Origin: Paenibacillus sp. CF384
GTDB taxonomy: Bacteria > Bacillota > Bacilli > Paenibacillales > Paenibacillaceae
Length of the DNA stretch: 64,000 nt
Direction: 5' to 3'
NCBI RefSeq assembly: GCF_900106745.1
Contig: NZ_FNNV01000023.1
Span: forward strand, 1 to 64,000
Below are positions 17,193-25,071 of the stretch, piece by piece (positions within the stretch are counted from its first letter, which is position 1; each line of letters begins with the position of its first letter). The notes under the pieces are model-generated. The model did no database searches, was not told the origin of the DNA, and saw only the letters and a program-made list of their open reading frames with translations. Made by a program: the position numbers and the translations under genes.

Positions 17193-18509
17193 TTAGAAAT
17201 CGTCGTTGTTTGCTGCATCTTGCGCTTTTTGAACAGTGTCCAGCATGGCTTTAGGTGTCACTTTTCCGCCGATTAGTTTTTGAATGCCTTCGCTGATCGC
17301 CGTATTTACGTCAGGTTGAACCAAGGAATCGAATGCAGGGAAAGCACCGCTTGCTTTGTTGCCTACTGCAATGATTTCTTTTACCAGGTTAGAAGCTTTG
17401 GCATTCGCCAATTTCGTGCTGTTTACTTTCATGGAAGGCAGGACGCCGTCTGCTTCAAGACCGCGAATTTGCATTTCGTCATTGTACATGTTCTTGATAA
17501 ACGATTTTACGAAGGCCATTTGCTTCTTGTCGTTTTTCACTTTTGCCGAGAAGCCATAACCGTTGGAGAAACCGCCGTTTACAGCCGTTTGGCTGCCTTT
17601 GCCGCCAGCTACCGAAGGCAATGCGAAATAGCCAACTTTATTCGTCAAATCGCCGGCTTGTTTAGGATCCGCAAATACGCTGGAAGCCCATGAGCCATCA
17701 TACATCATGATTGCTTCGCCACGGATGAGCTGGTTGCGTTGTTCCGCATAATCCAAACCGAGTTCACCTTGTTTAAAGTAGCCTTTCTTCACCCAATCCT
17801 GGTACTTCGTGAAAGCGGCCACCATTGGAGCGCTATTCCATTTGGTTTTGCCGGTTGCAAACCCGTTCGTAATATCCGGACCTGCATAACGGGACCATAG
17901 GGTATTAGCTGTCATTAACGGCACCCATGCGGCTTTGGAAGCTTGAGCAAAAGGCGTTTTCCCGTCTTTCTTAATGGTAGCAGCCAATGTCTCAAGTTCA
18001 GCCAATGTTTTTGGCGTCTTCAGGCCTTTGGCTTTGAAGTACTCTTTATTGTAGAAATAACCTTCTTGGTAGCCGCCGATAGGCAAACCGTACACTTTGC
18101 CGTTCACCTTAAATTCGTCCAAGGAAATAAATCTATTCGACAAGCCAAGCTCTTTCAGAATCGGTGTAAGATCAAGCAATCGATTGGCTTCAACATACAA
18201 TTGCGTATCTGCTCCACCGAACAGATCAAAGATCGCAGGTGCTTTGTTGACTACCATTTCAGAGCGTAATTTCTCTTTGCGGTTGACGTCCGAATCTACG
18301 CCGTCCAGTTTGTATTTGACGCCTGGCACTTCTTTTGAAACCTTGCTCAAGACATCTTTTAAAATATTGAGACGTTGTTGTTTGGCCTCGCCCAGTTGCG
18401 TATGTCTGATCACGATGGTGTCGGTTTTTGTAGCCGCACCAGCCGAACTTAAGACAGTTGTTGACGCAAGTACTACGGCGAGTGCTGGGACCAGAAGACT
18501 CTTTTTCAT
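17193..18509 (-). CDS. Extracellular sugar-binding protein without a lipobox
   Basis: 438 residues, family 1 (CUT1) extracellular binding protein fold, with the typical GLPIGGYQEGYFYNKEYF ligand-lobe region. The signal peptide ends ...VLSSAGAATK with no cysteine, so it should be cleaved by ordinary signal peptidase rather than lipidated. This is unusual for a Gram-positive ABC binding protein. ATG 18509 is preferred because GGGAGG lies 10 bp upstream; a start at 18527 would include that site. Substrate not predictable from sequence. Confidence 0.85.
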   Translation of the reverse strand: MKKSLLVPALAVVLASTTVLSSAGAATKTDTIVIRHTQLGEAKQQRLNILKDVLSKVSKEVPGVKYKLDGVDSDVNRKEKLRSEMVVNKAPAIFDLFGGADTQLYVEANRLLDLTPILKELGLSNRFISLDEFKVNGKVYGLPIGGYQEGYFYNKEYFKAKGLKTPKTLAELETLAATIKKDGKTPFAQASKAAWVPLMTANTLWSRYAGPDITNGFATGKTKWNSAPMVAAFTKYQDWVKKGYFKQGELGLDYAEQRNQLIRGEAIMMYDGSWASSVFADPKQAGDLTNKVGYFALPSVAGGKGSQTAVNGGFSNGYGFSAKVKNDKKQMAFVKSFIKNMYNDEMQIRGLEADGVLPSMKVNSTKLANAKASNLVKEIIAVGNKASGAFPAFDSLVQPDVNTAISEGIQKLIGGKVTPKAMLDTVQKAQDAANNDDF

Positions 18510-18902
18510 TGTAAATGAACCTCCCAATATGGTTTATGTATCTATTTCAGAATAAGATTGTTAGTAAATTTAGGATAGGGGGATATTTCCATTATAGAAG
18601 GATAAAATTATACAACTATAGTCTTGAATTAATGGGCCCTTTGCTGCTGGCTTCGTAAAGCTAACCCTTTCTTCGTCCTGGTTACTAGAGTAATATGGTT
18701 CAAATCTATGGGAGTCGAGAACCTAAAGGTGGGAGAGTGTTGAAGGGGAGGGGGCCAGGGGGCTGGAGTTAGTTCGAACGGGGTAGGGTCGGACGAGCAC
18801 GGCGTCTAGGTCTATGGCTAGATCCGGTAAAGCAAATCAACTTCCCCCGCAGACTTCTGCCGCTCCCCCTTGCCATGCCGATGTCGCACGCCGCTGCTCG
18901 GT
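18510..18902. other. Gene-free region with G-rich tract
   Basis: Holds the leader of the ABC operon, with a TATAAT-like element on the minus strand near 18585 but no convincing -35, and no coding frame. A G-rich tract at 18731-18763 has four runs of three or more G and could fold as a G-quadruplex on the plus strand. Confidence 0.4.
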
Positions 18903-19087
18903 TAACGGTTGTGAGAGTGGCTATTTGGGATAATTAGGTCTGATTTATTTTCTAACGGTTGCCAGAGAACTTATTTGGGAAATTACCCATTGGAATCGAG
19001 CGTTGTGAGGCAAATAAGGCCTCACACAACCGTTAGAGCTTGAAAAGCAGCAAATTCCGCGAAATAGCCACTCTGGCAACCGTTAGA
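18903..19087. repeat. 185-bp intergenic repeat, copy 1
   Basis: Nearly identical to 19147-19331. The ends form an imperfect inverted repeat (TAACGGTTGTGAGAGTGGC at the left; the right end, inverted, reads TAACGGTTGCCAGAGTGGC), and an inner pair of the same TAACGGTTG motif makes a nested dyad. No coding frame. Likely a small non-autonomous or REP-like element. Confidence 0.85.
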
Positions 19088-19146
19088 AACTACTCCTCGA
19101 AACTATATTAGTTGTGCTGTACTAGGCAATATGGAGGTGATAGCGC

Positions 19147-19331
19147 TAACGGTTGTGAGAGTGGCTATTTGGGATAATTAGGTCTGTTTTATTTTCTAAC
19201 GGTTGCCAGAGAACTTATTTGGGAATTTACCCATTGGAATCGAGCGTTGTGAGGCAAATAAGGCCTCACACAACCGTAAGAGCTGGAAAAGCAGCAAATT
19301 CCGCGAAATAGCTACTCTGGCAACCGCTAGA
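19147..19331. repeat. 185-bp intergenic repeat, copy 2
   Basis: Second copy in the same orientation, 59 bp after copy 1, differing at only a few positions. The close tandem placement suggests recent local duplication or repeated insertion. Confidence 0.85.
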
Positions 19332-19357
19332 ATGGCACCTCTGCGAATGACTGACTC

Positions 19358-20005
19358 TTATGTTACTAGGCGATAAGTACGATAGCGTTGGCTTCCACTT
19401 GCAACCTCCAGCAATTTTTTCTCCATTAGGCTGCGAAGGAGCACTCGGACGCGATTTTCGGTGAGCAGCATGTGGCTTGCTAGCTCGGTCGGAGCAACCG
19501 GACGGAGTAGTCTGTGAACATAGCGCATAATTTCGGCTTCAGCCCAGTTCAGTCCGGTGGGAGCTGCACGGGCTAGAAACTTTCCAACGAACGAAAGGAC
19601 GAGCTGCTTGCAAACGCCAGGATCATCTCGAATGGACAAGTATGCAATGGGGAGGAATATCCAGTCATCAAGAACGAGCAGTGATTGTTTCATACATAAA
19701 TCTTTAAACCGGCTGACCTCGATATCTCTGGCATGACTCCGAAAATCTTGAATTTCAATACAACCTTTTAGACTACCTGGCATGTACGCAAAATCAAGAT
19801 AACGAAACCCATTATTAAAGTCTCTGACTTCGTATTCAGGGTATAGATGCTCTAGATTTCCAATGGCAGGAAACCAGACTAAGCGCAAAAATTCGATTGA
19901 TCCGTGGCTCAATCCTTTCTTAAGTATTTCCCGCCTTCTAGGACTTTTCTCCTCAGCAATATGCTGCTCGATCCAGTTATGATAGACTTCGTCAAATCGG
20001 CTCAT
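19358..20005 (-). CDS. PD-(D/E)XK nuclease-fold protein with C-terminal winged helix
   Basis: 215 residues. The middle resembles DUF559/Vsr-like nuclease folds: FRYLDFAYMPGSLKGCIEIQ puts Asp71, Glu84 and Gln86 in the D...E-x-K/Q positions, followed by a conserved H and a WIFLPIAY strand. Residues about 160-212 form a winged helix (PTELASHMLLTENRVRVLLR). Similar proteins are often labelled transcriptional regulators. Whether the nuclease site is active is unknown; Gln replaces the usual Lys. The 185-bp repeats lie directly downstream. Confidence 0.6.
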   Translation of the reverse strand: MSRFDEVYHNWIEQHIAEEKSPRRREILKKGLSHGSIEFLRLVWFPAIGNLEHLYPEYEVRDFNNGFRYLDFAYMPGSLKGCIEIQDFRSHARDIEVSRFKDLCMKQSLLVLDDWIFLPIAYLSIRDDPGVCKQLVLSFVGKFLARAAPTGLNWAEAEIMRYVHRLLRPVAPTELASHMLLTENRVRVLLRSLMEKKLLEVASGSQRYRTYRLVT

Positions 20006-20034
20006 TCCTTCACATCCCTCTCTATGTATAAAAA

Positions 20035-20112
20035 ATACCGCCTCGGAACGTCATTGTCGAAAAGACAAGACGTACCAAAGCGGTATGTGCTTCACACCGT
20101 ATACAGTGTGAA
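20035..20112. promoter_or_regulatory. Two dyads in the divergent promoter region
   Basis: A nested hairpin (ATACCGC/GCGGTAT outside, ACGTC/GACGT inside, 20035-20086) and a dyad TTCACAC-N8-GTGTGAA (20091-20112) lie between the divergent nuclease-fold and sigma-factor genes. They look like operator or structured leader elements. Confidence 0.45.
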
Positions 20113-20180
20113 ATATACCATGATATGGGAATTAATTCAATGTGCAGTACAACTTCGCTGAAGCTGAGAGAAGAAGGATT

Positions 20181-21173
20181 ATGATTCGTGTCCATGGAAC
20201 TCCTTTATTGTTGGCAGAACTAGGAGGGATCCCTATTCAAAAAGACGAAGAGCTTGTTGCAGCAACCGTTAATGGGGATGTGAATGCTTTTTCTTTATTG
20301 GTTGAGAGATATGCCAATGCGCTCTGTTCGGTTGCTTACGGAGTCATTGGCGATTTCCATTTGGCACAAGATATTGTTCAAGAATCGTTGGTCAAGGCTT
20401 ACTTTAATCTGCATACGTTGAAGGATGCCGTAAAGGTAGGAAGCTGGTTATATGCCATTACTTATCGGCAAAGCCTGGATGCGAAGAGAAAACTGCACAA
20501 TGCGCAACAAGCGCTTGAAGGGGCAGCAGGAATAGAACATTCCCTTACATTCGATGAGATCGTGGAGAAGCGGGAAATCCGAGCAGAGGTTTGGAAAGCT
20601 TTAAACGGACTGGATGAGCGCAATCGGATCATCATGGTATTATTTCATATCAGCGGATTTTCCATGGCGAGTATAGGGAAGTTTCTGAATATGTCCGTCA
20701 GTGCGGTTGAAAGCTGCCACCGAAGGACTCGAAAGCTGTTAAAGCAAGAGCTGATGGATGTCTACTTCGATGGATTGAGAGATCAATATCCGGCTCTACT
20801 GATGAAGTCTAAAGTAACAGCTAACATAATTAAAAAGGCCGGCCATTTTTACATACCTGTATCCGACAAGACCCAATCCTCAACATGGTTTGTGGATCAA
20901 TTCGGCTTGTTCTCGGATCGGAATGGGGATCTGATTCTTCCATCGGGACAAATCCTGTATTTATTGCCGTTCAAACCTTCAGACATCATCTTCGCTGCCG
21001 ACGACGTGATCGTGCCCGTATTGTCCTTCGAGGTGGATGCGATTACGGATGTGTATGAAAGGCTTAAGAAGAATGGCATTTCTGTCGGCCAATTAGAAAA
21101 TGGAATGACAGGCAAACACTTTTTCTTCCAGGACTTGGACAATAACCGCTTCGGCATTTATCAATCCCAATAA
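20181..21173 (+). CDS. ECF-type sigma factor fused to a C-terminal VOC domain
   Basis: 330 residues. Region 2 (about 22-95, with DFHLAQDIVQESLVKAYFNL) and region 4 (about 125-185, GFSMASIGKFLNMSVSAVES) identify an ECF sigma factor. The C terminus (about 215-330) is a vicinal-oxygen-chelate (glyoxalase/bleomycin-resistance) domain ending FFFQDLDNNRFGIYQ. ECF factors with extra C-terminal domains use them to sense or self-regulate; a VOC domain would fit a ligand sensor. No anti-sigma gene is adjacent. ATG 20181 is preferred over a GTG at 20142, which has no RBS. Confidence 0.85.
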   Translation: MIRVHGTPLLLAELGGIPIQKDEELVAATVNGDVNAFSLLVERYANALCSVAYGVIGDFHLAQDIVQESLVKAYFNLHTLKDAVKVGSWLYAITYRQSLDAKRKLHNAQQALEGAAGIEHSLTFDEIVEKREIRAEVWKALNGLDERNRIIMVLFHISGFSMASIGKFLNMSVSAVESCHRRTRKLLKQELMDVYFDGLRDQYPALLMKSKVTANIIKKAGHFYIPVSDKTQSSTWFVDQFGLFSDRNGDLILPSGQILYLLPFKPSDIIFAADDVIVPVLSFEVDAITDVYERLKKNGISVGQLENGMTGKHFFFQDLDNNRFGIYQSQ

Positions 21174-21248
21174 TTTTTTAATTGAAGTGACGGAATTTCG
21201 ATTTGCCATTCGTCTATTTATTGAATAATGAATTGGAGGATGATGAGC

Positions 21249-21713
21249 ATGAATGAGGAACAATTGACAATGAAAGAAAAGGAAGAGAAAGAGATTAAAC
21301 CGCTTCTGAAACGCGTATCCCATAACTATTTGCCGGTCTCCGATTTACAGAAGGCATTGGCATGGTATATGGAATACCTTGGCTTAAAGCATATCAGCGA
21401 TAATCGCACCGATAGGAACGATGGCGGGATTCTTATCCTTGGCAATGGTCAATGGTTGTTTCTGCTGGAGTCCAAGAGCCATAAAAATGCCAACTTTATT
21501 ACCGACGACTGGGAAGGCGACAATTACGAAATGTTTTCGCTGACCTTCGAGACAGATGATATCATTACGCTTCATGCGTCGCTTCGCAAGAGCGGAACGC
21601 ATGTAGAACCTATCGTTGATCTTGGGGGGTGCGGTCTGCAATTTAAGTTTAAAGACCCGGACGGCAATAAATTCAATGTCTGGCAGGATCCTGACAAAGG
21701 TTCGGCACAATAA
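21249..21713 (+). CDS. VOC-family protein
   Basis: 154 residues, a single glyoxalase/bleomycin-resistance-like module: NYLPVSDLQKALAWYMEYLG at the start and FKFKDPDGNKFNVWQDP at the end. It resembles the VOC domain fused to the preceding sigma factor, so the pair may share a ligand or have arisen by duplication. The start at 21249 is chosen because GGAGGA lies 8 bp upstream. Enzyme activity cannot be assigned. Confidence 0.8.
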   Translation: MNEEQLTMKEKEEKEIKPLLKRVSHNYLPVSDLQKALAWYMEYLGLKHISDNRTDRNDGGILILGNGQWLFLLESKSHKNANFITDDWEGDNYEMFSLTFETDDIITLHASLRKSGTHVEPIVDLGGCGLQFKFKDPDGNKFNVWQDPDKGSAQ

Positions 21714-21719
21714 ACACAC

Positions 21720-21750
21720 AGCCACGTCCAATGGACGTGGTTTTTTTTTG
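21720..21750 (+). terminator. Terminator of the sigma-VOC unit
   Basis: CCACGTCC/GGACGTGG stem, 3-base loop, then nine T residues. Confidence 0.9.
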
Positions 21751-21836
21751 CTTTACAGGACACCTAAAGGTGTTATATTATGAATTGGGACACTGATTGG
21801 TGTCCGATTACAAAACATAAAGGAAGTGGAGTTTAC

Positions 21837-22209
21837 GTGCATATACTCGCCATTATTCTTCAAAGCTGGCTGCTCTTCTCCATGGCATTCTTCGGAGGAA
21901 GCAAGCTTGCAGGAGCTAAGCATCAGGTTGAACTATTCGATTCGATTAAATTGCCTCAATGGTTTCGCGTCATTACAGGGATCGTCCAAATTGTTGCATG
22001 CATTGGACTTATCATCGGATACTGGACTCCGGGGTATGCCGCATGGGCCGGCGTATTGGTAGGCGTTATGATGATTGTGGCGCTGCTCTTTCATTTCAAG
22101 GCTAAACATCCATCCTTTCGCAAAAGTATTCCCGGCTCTATTGAATCTATTGATTGCTGCCGGAGTAGTCATTCTATATGCGGACGACATGTCCAATCTA
22201 TTTGGCTAG
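21837..22209 (+). pseudogene. DoxX-family membrane protein with frameshift
   Basis: The GTG-initiated frame encodes a typical DoxX-like protein (FFGGSKLAGAKHQVELF, then IGYWTPGYAAWAGVLVG). Near 22108-22118 (AAACATCCATCCTTTCGC) the frame shifts by +1. The expected C terminus (PFAKVFPALLNLLIAAG...YADDMSNLFG) continues in the next frame to the TAG at 22207-22209. The unshifted frame runs on with an unrelated tail to 22259. Either a genuine inactivating indel or a sequencing error. A terminator follows the shifted-frame stop directly, supporting that as the ancestral end. Confidence 0.8.
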
Positions 22210-22219
22210 GCCGTACTTT

Positions 22220-22250
22220 AAGTCCACGAATATCGTTCGTGGGCTTTTTC
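22220..22250 (+). terminator. Terminator after the DoxX gene
   Basis: AGTCCACGAA/TTCGTGGGCT stem followed by TTTTT. Confidence 0.8.
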
Positions 22251-22423
22251 TATACTTAGAAGCTACTAACCCCAAGGTAACCTAGTGAATTTAATGTGCG
22301 TACTATTCATTTCCAGTATTGTTGTTTATATTCTAATTGATAGACTATTTAGTAGATCCAAAGAAGGCGTAATCCAGGCACATCATCAAATCTGTATACC
22401 ATTCAGAAATGGAGTGAAAATGG

Positions 22424-23329
22424 ATGCAAAAGCGACAATTGGGACGTACCGGACTGGAAGTTACCACACTGGGTTTTGGTGCAATGGAAATTCGGGGACC
22501 CCGGATTTGGGGAGGACGCCCCGTTACGGATTCCGATGCAGAGCGGATCCTAAATGCGGTTCTGGATGCCGGTATCAATTTTATCGACACGGCATACGAT
22601 TACGGATTAAGCGAAGAGTATATCGGACGATTTATCAGCAAGCGGCGCAGCGAGTATTTCTTAGCAACCAAATGCGGCTGCACGGTCGTCAATGCAGGCG
22701 ATCATGACGAGACGCCTCATGTATGGACAAGAGATAATCTATTGCGAAATGTAGATGTAAGTTTGCGAAGAATGAACACGGACTACATTGATCTTATGCA
22801 GCTTCATAATCCTACCATCGAACAAACCGATGAAGGCCAGTTAATTGATGTGCTGAAGGAAATTCAGGCAACAGGAAAAGTGCGTTGGATCGGAATATCC
22901 TCGACGCTTCCCCACATCACGAAATACATCGAAACCGGCGTATTCGACAGCTTCCAAATTCCGTACTCTGCACTGGAGCGCGATCACGAGAATGTGATTT
23001 CCGAGGCGGCACTATCCGGTGCAGGAACCATCATTCGCGGAGGAGTCGGGCGCGGAGAACCAGGCGTAGGCTTGGGCAATGGGGATAAATGGGCTGCATG
23101 GGAGACTGCCAAGCTAGACGAGCTGTTGGATGAAGGCGAAAGCCGTACAGCGTTCTTGCTGCGGTATACCTTAAGTCACCCTGACCTAACGACTACGATT
23201 GTCGGGACGAAGAGTCCGGAGCATTTGAATGAAAACATTAAGATTGCCCAGAAGGGCGTGCTTCCGGCAGATGTTTACGAGGAAGCGAAACGTCGCCTTC
23301 AAGATGCAGGTCAATTTCCTAAAGCATAG
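22424..23329 (+). CDS. Aldo/keto reductase
   Basis: 301 residues, NADPH-dependent aldo/keto reductase superfamily TIM barrel. It starts with the usual KRQLGRTGLEVTTLGFGAM and contains FIDTAYDYGLSEEYIG (Asp and catalytic Tyr) and the late TTTIVGTKSPEHLNENI element before the cofactor site. Substrate unknown. The ATG at 22424 rather than 22420 gives this frame, with GGAGTG upstream. Single gene with its own terminator. Confidence 0.9.
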   Translation: MQKRQLGRTGLEVTTLGFGAMEIRGPRIWGGRPVTDSDAERILNAVLDAGINFIDTAYDYGLSEEYIGRFISKRRSEYFLATKCGCTVVNAGDHDETPHVWTRDNLLRNVDVSLRRMNTDYIDLMQLHNPTIEQTDEGQLIDVLKEIQATGKVRWIGISSTLPHITKYIETGVFDSFQIPYSALERDHENVISEAALSGAGTIIRGGVGRGEPGVGLGNGDKWAAWETAKLDELLDEGESRTAFLLRYTLSHPDLTTTIVGTKSPEHLNENIKIAQKGVLPADVYEEAKRRLQDAGQFPKA

Positions 23330-23345
23330 ATGATTAAATGACACA

Positions 23346-23375
23346 AAAGCCACTTCGACAAGAAGTGGCTTTTTA
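23346..23375 (+). terminator. Terminator of the aldo/keto reductase gene
   Basis: AAAGCCACTTC/GAAGTGGCTTT hairpin with TTTTT. Confidence 0.9.
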
Positions 23376-23434
23376 TATGATTAGGAGCTATTTTGTCGAA
23401 TCTTAACAACTTCAATCGAATGGCAAAAACTACC

Positions 23435-23463
23435 TTGTAATCGCTTCCAATCGTAATTATAAT
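23435..23463 (+). promoter_or_regulatory. Promoter of the LacI-controlled ABC operon
   Basis: TTGTAA, 17-bp spacer, TATAAT. The predicted start near 23470 is just before two LacI-type operators. Confidence 0.7.
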
Positions 23464-23481
23464 GAAGGCGCAGTCTTCCTT

Positions 23482-23511
23482 AAACGTTTCGGATGATTTC
23501 CCTAAACGTTT
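23482..23511. promoter_or_regulatory. Twin LacI-family operators
   Basis: Two copies of TAAACGTTTCGGA, each centred on the perfect palindrome AAACGTTT (23482-23489 and 23504-23511), with centres 22 bp apart, about two helical turns. The central CG is typical for LacI-family sites. Their position just downstream of the promoter suits repression by the LacI protein encoded at 26814. Confidence 0.7.
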
Positions 23512-23637
23512 CGGAAGGTTCCGTCATTCATTTCTTATGAAGAAAGGAGTGTACAGATTTCGAACTGATACCACCACATTTTCAGTCATACTTCACTTAA
23601 ACGGAAGTAACGAGCTAAAATTAGGGGAGGTTTATCT

Positions 23638-24978
23638 GTGAAGAAAATCGGTTTCTTACTAGTTGCAACCCTTCTTGTTCTAACGATGGCAGCCTGTGGC
23701 AGCAACAACAATAATGGCGGTGAGTCGGCAAATTCGAATAGCGGTACTAACAAGGCAGACAGCGGCAAAGAAGTAGTCATCAAGTTCCCGAGTTACAAAA
23801 CGGGAAATAACGTCGGAGCGATCTTTTACCTTCCGCAGATTGAGCGTTTTAACCAGAAATATGCCGGTAAATATAAGATTGAAATCGAGGAAATCGTGCA
23901 AGACGAATACGCGAAGAAAATTAAACTCCTCTATCAGCAGAAGAAACTCCCCCCGCTTATCGAAGTCGATAAAGAGCTTGCCGACATTATGATTAACAAC
24001 GGCGATCTTCTCGATTTGAAACCTTACATCGACAACAATCCGGAAATCAATTCGATCCTAATTGATGATTCAGTGAAATATAACACAGATAAGAACGGCA
24101 AGATCGTATCGCTGCCGCTTGCTTTCGAGCGTCCGATCGGCCTGTATTACAACAAAGAGCTGCTTCAGAAAGCCGGTATTACGGAGCCGGCGACGACGTG
24201 GGACGGTTTCTTCAGCGATCTGGATAAATTGAAAACGGCCGGCGTTACGCCGTTGTCCCTCATGACCGGCGAGAACGGTTGGACGACGATGCTGCTTGCT
24301 TCCGCCATGATCGCCTCTGAGCCGGAAGGTCAGGAGCTGTTAACGAAAGGCGATATCGTGACAAACTTTAACTCTCCGCTGTGGATTGATACCTTTGCCA
24401 AGGTACAGAAGCTGCTGACGGATTACACGACGAAGTCCGCACTCGGTGCGACTTACTCCATTGCAGCCAATGAATTCTTCAGCGACAATACGGCCATGAT
24501 TGCTAACGGCCCATGGATGGTCGGGGATTTCAGCAATCCGGACAAAGCCTCCGAGGGTTTTGCGGGCAAAGTAGGCGCAACGATCTATCCGAACGGCGTC
24601 GCGCTTGGCTCCGCTGACGGCTACTGGTATTCCATTCCGAAGGATACGCCGCAGGAAACGGTGGATGGATTGATCGAGTACTTCAAATTCATCTATTCGC
24701 CGGATGAGTTAAATGCATTTCTGGTAGCGGAAGGCGGCTTTGCTCCGAAGCTTCCGATGCCTGATGATGCGAAAGCGAAGCTGGATCCGATTCTAAGACA
24801 GTTGAACGACGAAGTCGGCTCCAAGATGAAAACACTCAACCGATTGATCTACGATATCGTGCCTCAATCCGTATCCGATCTGTTCGCCAAAAACTTGCCG
24901 CTCCTGGCTACGAACGATATGACGCCCGAACAGTTCTGCAAAGCGATGACAGACACGGCCGAGAAGTTTAAGAAATAA
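23638..24978 (+). CDS. Extracellular sugar-binding lipoprotein
   Basis: 446 residues. A lipoprotein signal ends LTMAAC (Cys20), followed by an N/G/S-rich linker and a family 1 binding-protein fold (PLAFERPIGLYYNKELLQKAG; ANGPWMVGDFSNP). GTG start with GGGGAGG 8 bp upstream. First gene of the operon with two permeases, a LacI regulator and a PhyH-type dioxygenase. Confidence 0.9.
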   Translation: MKKIGFLLVATLLVLTMAACGSNNNNGGESANSNSGTNKADSGKEVVIKFPSYKTGNNVGAIFYLPQIERFNQKYAGKYKIEIEEIVQDEYAKKIKLLYQQKKLPPLIEVDKELADIMINNGDLLDLKPYIDNNPEINSILIDDSVKYNTDKNGKIVSLPLAFERPIGLYYNKELLQKAGITEPATTWDGFFSDLDKLKTAGVTPLSLMTGENGWTTMLLASAMIASEPEGQELLTKGDIVTNFNSPLWIDTFAKVQKLLTDYTTKSALGATYSIAANEFFSDNTAMIANGPWMVGDFSNPDKASEGFAGKVGATIYPNGVALGSADGYWYSIPKDTPQETVDGLIEYFKFIYSPDELNAFLVAEGGFAPKLPMPDDAKAKLDPILRQLNDEVGSKMKTLNRLIYDIVPQSVSDLFAKNLPLLATNDMTPEQFCKAMTDTAEKFKK

Positions 24979-24997
24979 CGCAGCAGATAGGATAAGT

Positions 24998-25040
24998 TGT
25001 GCAAGAAGCGCGCAGCAATAGCCGGTGCGCTTCTTGCACA
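24998..25040 (+). other. Intercistronic hairpin
   Basis: A long stem TGTGCAAGAAGCGC/GCGCTTCTTGCACA without a T-run lies between the binding-protein and permease genes. It could stabilise the upstream mRNA and raise binding-protein output. Confidence 0.6.
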
Positions 25041-25071
25041 GACAAACCGCTCTTCGGGAAGGAGTTCGGTC

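Noticed and set aside
17280-17693. Plus-strand frame opposite the sugar-binding protein
   Set aside because: No RBS or known domain; the minus-strand gene is well supported.
18903-19331. CRISPR array
   Set aside because: Only two long copies with internal dyads, one spacer-like gap and no cas genes.
22285-22707. 140-codon frame overlapping the aldo/keto reductase start
   Set aside because: The reductase frame fully explains the region; the other frame shows no domain.
24979-25071. N-terminal extension of the first permease from 24997
   Set aside because: It runs through the intercistronic hairpin; the ATG at 25072 has the RBS and begins the usual membrane helix.
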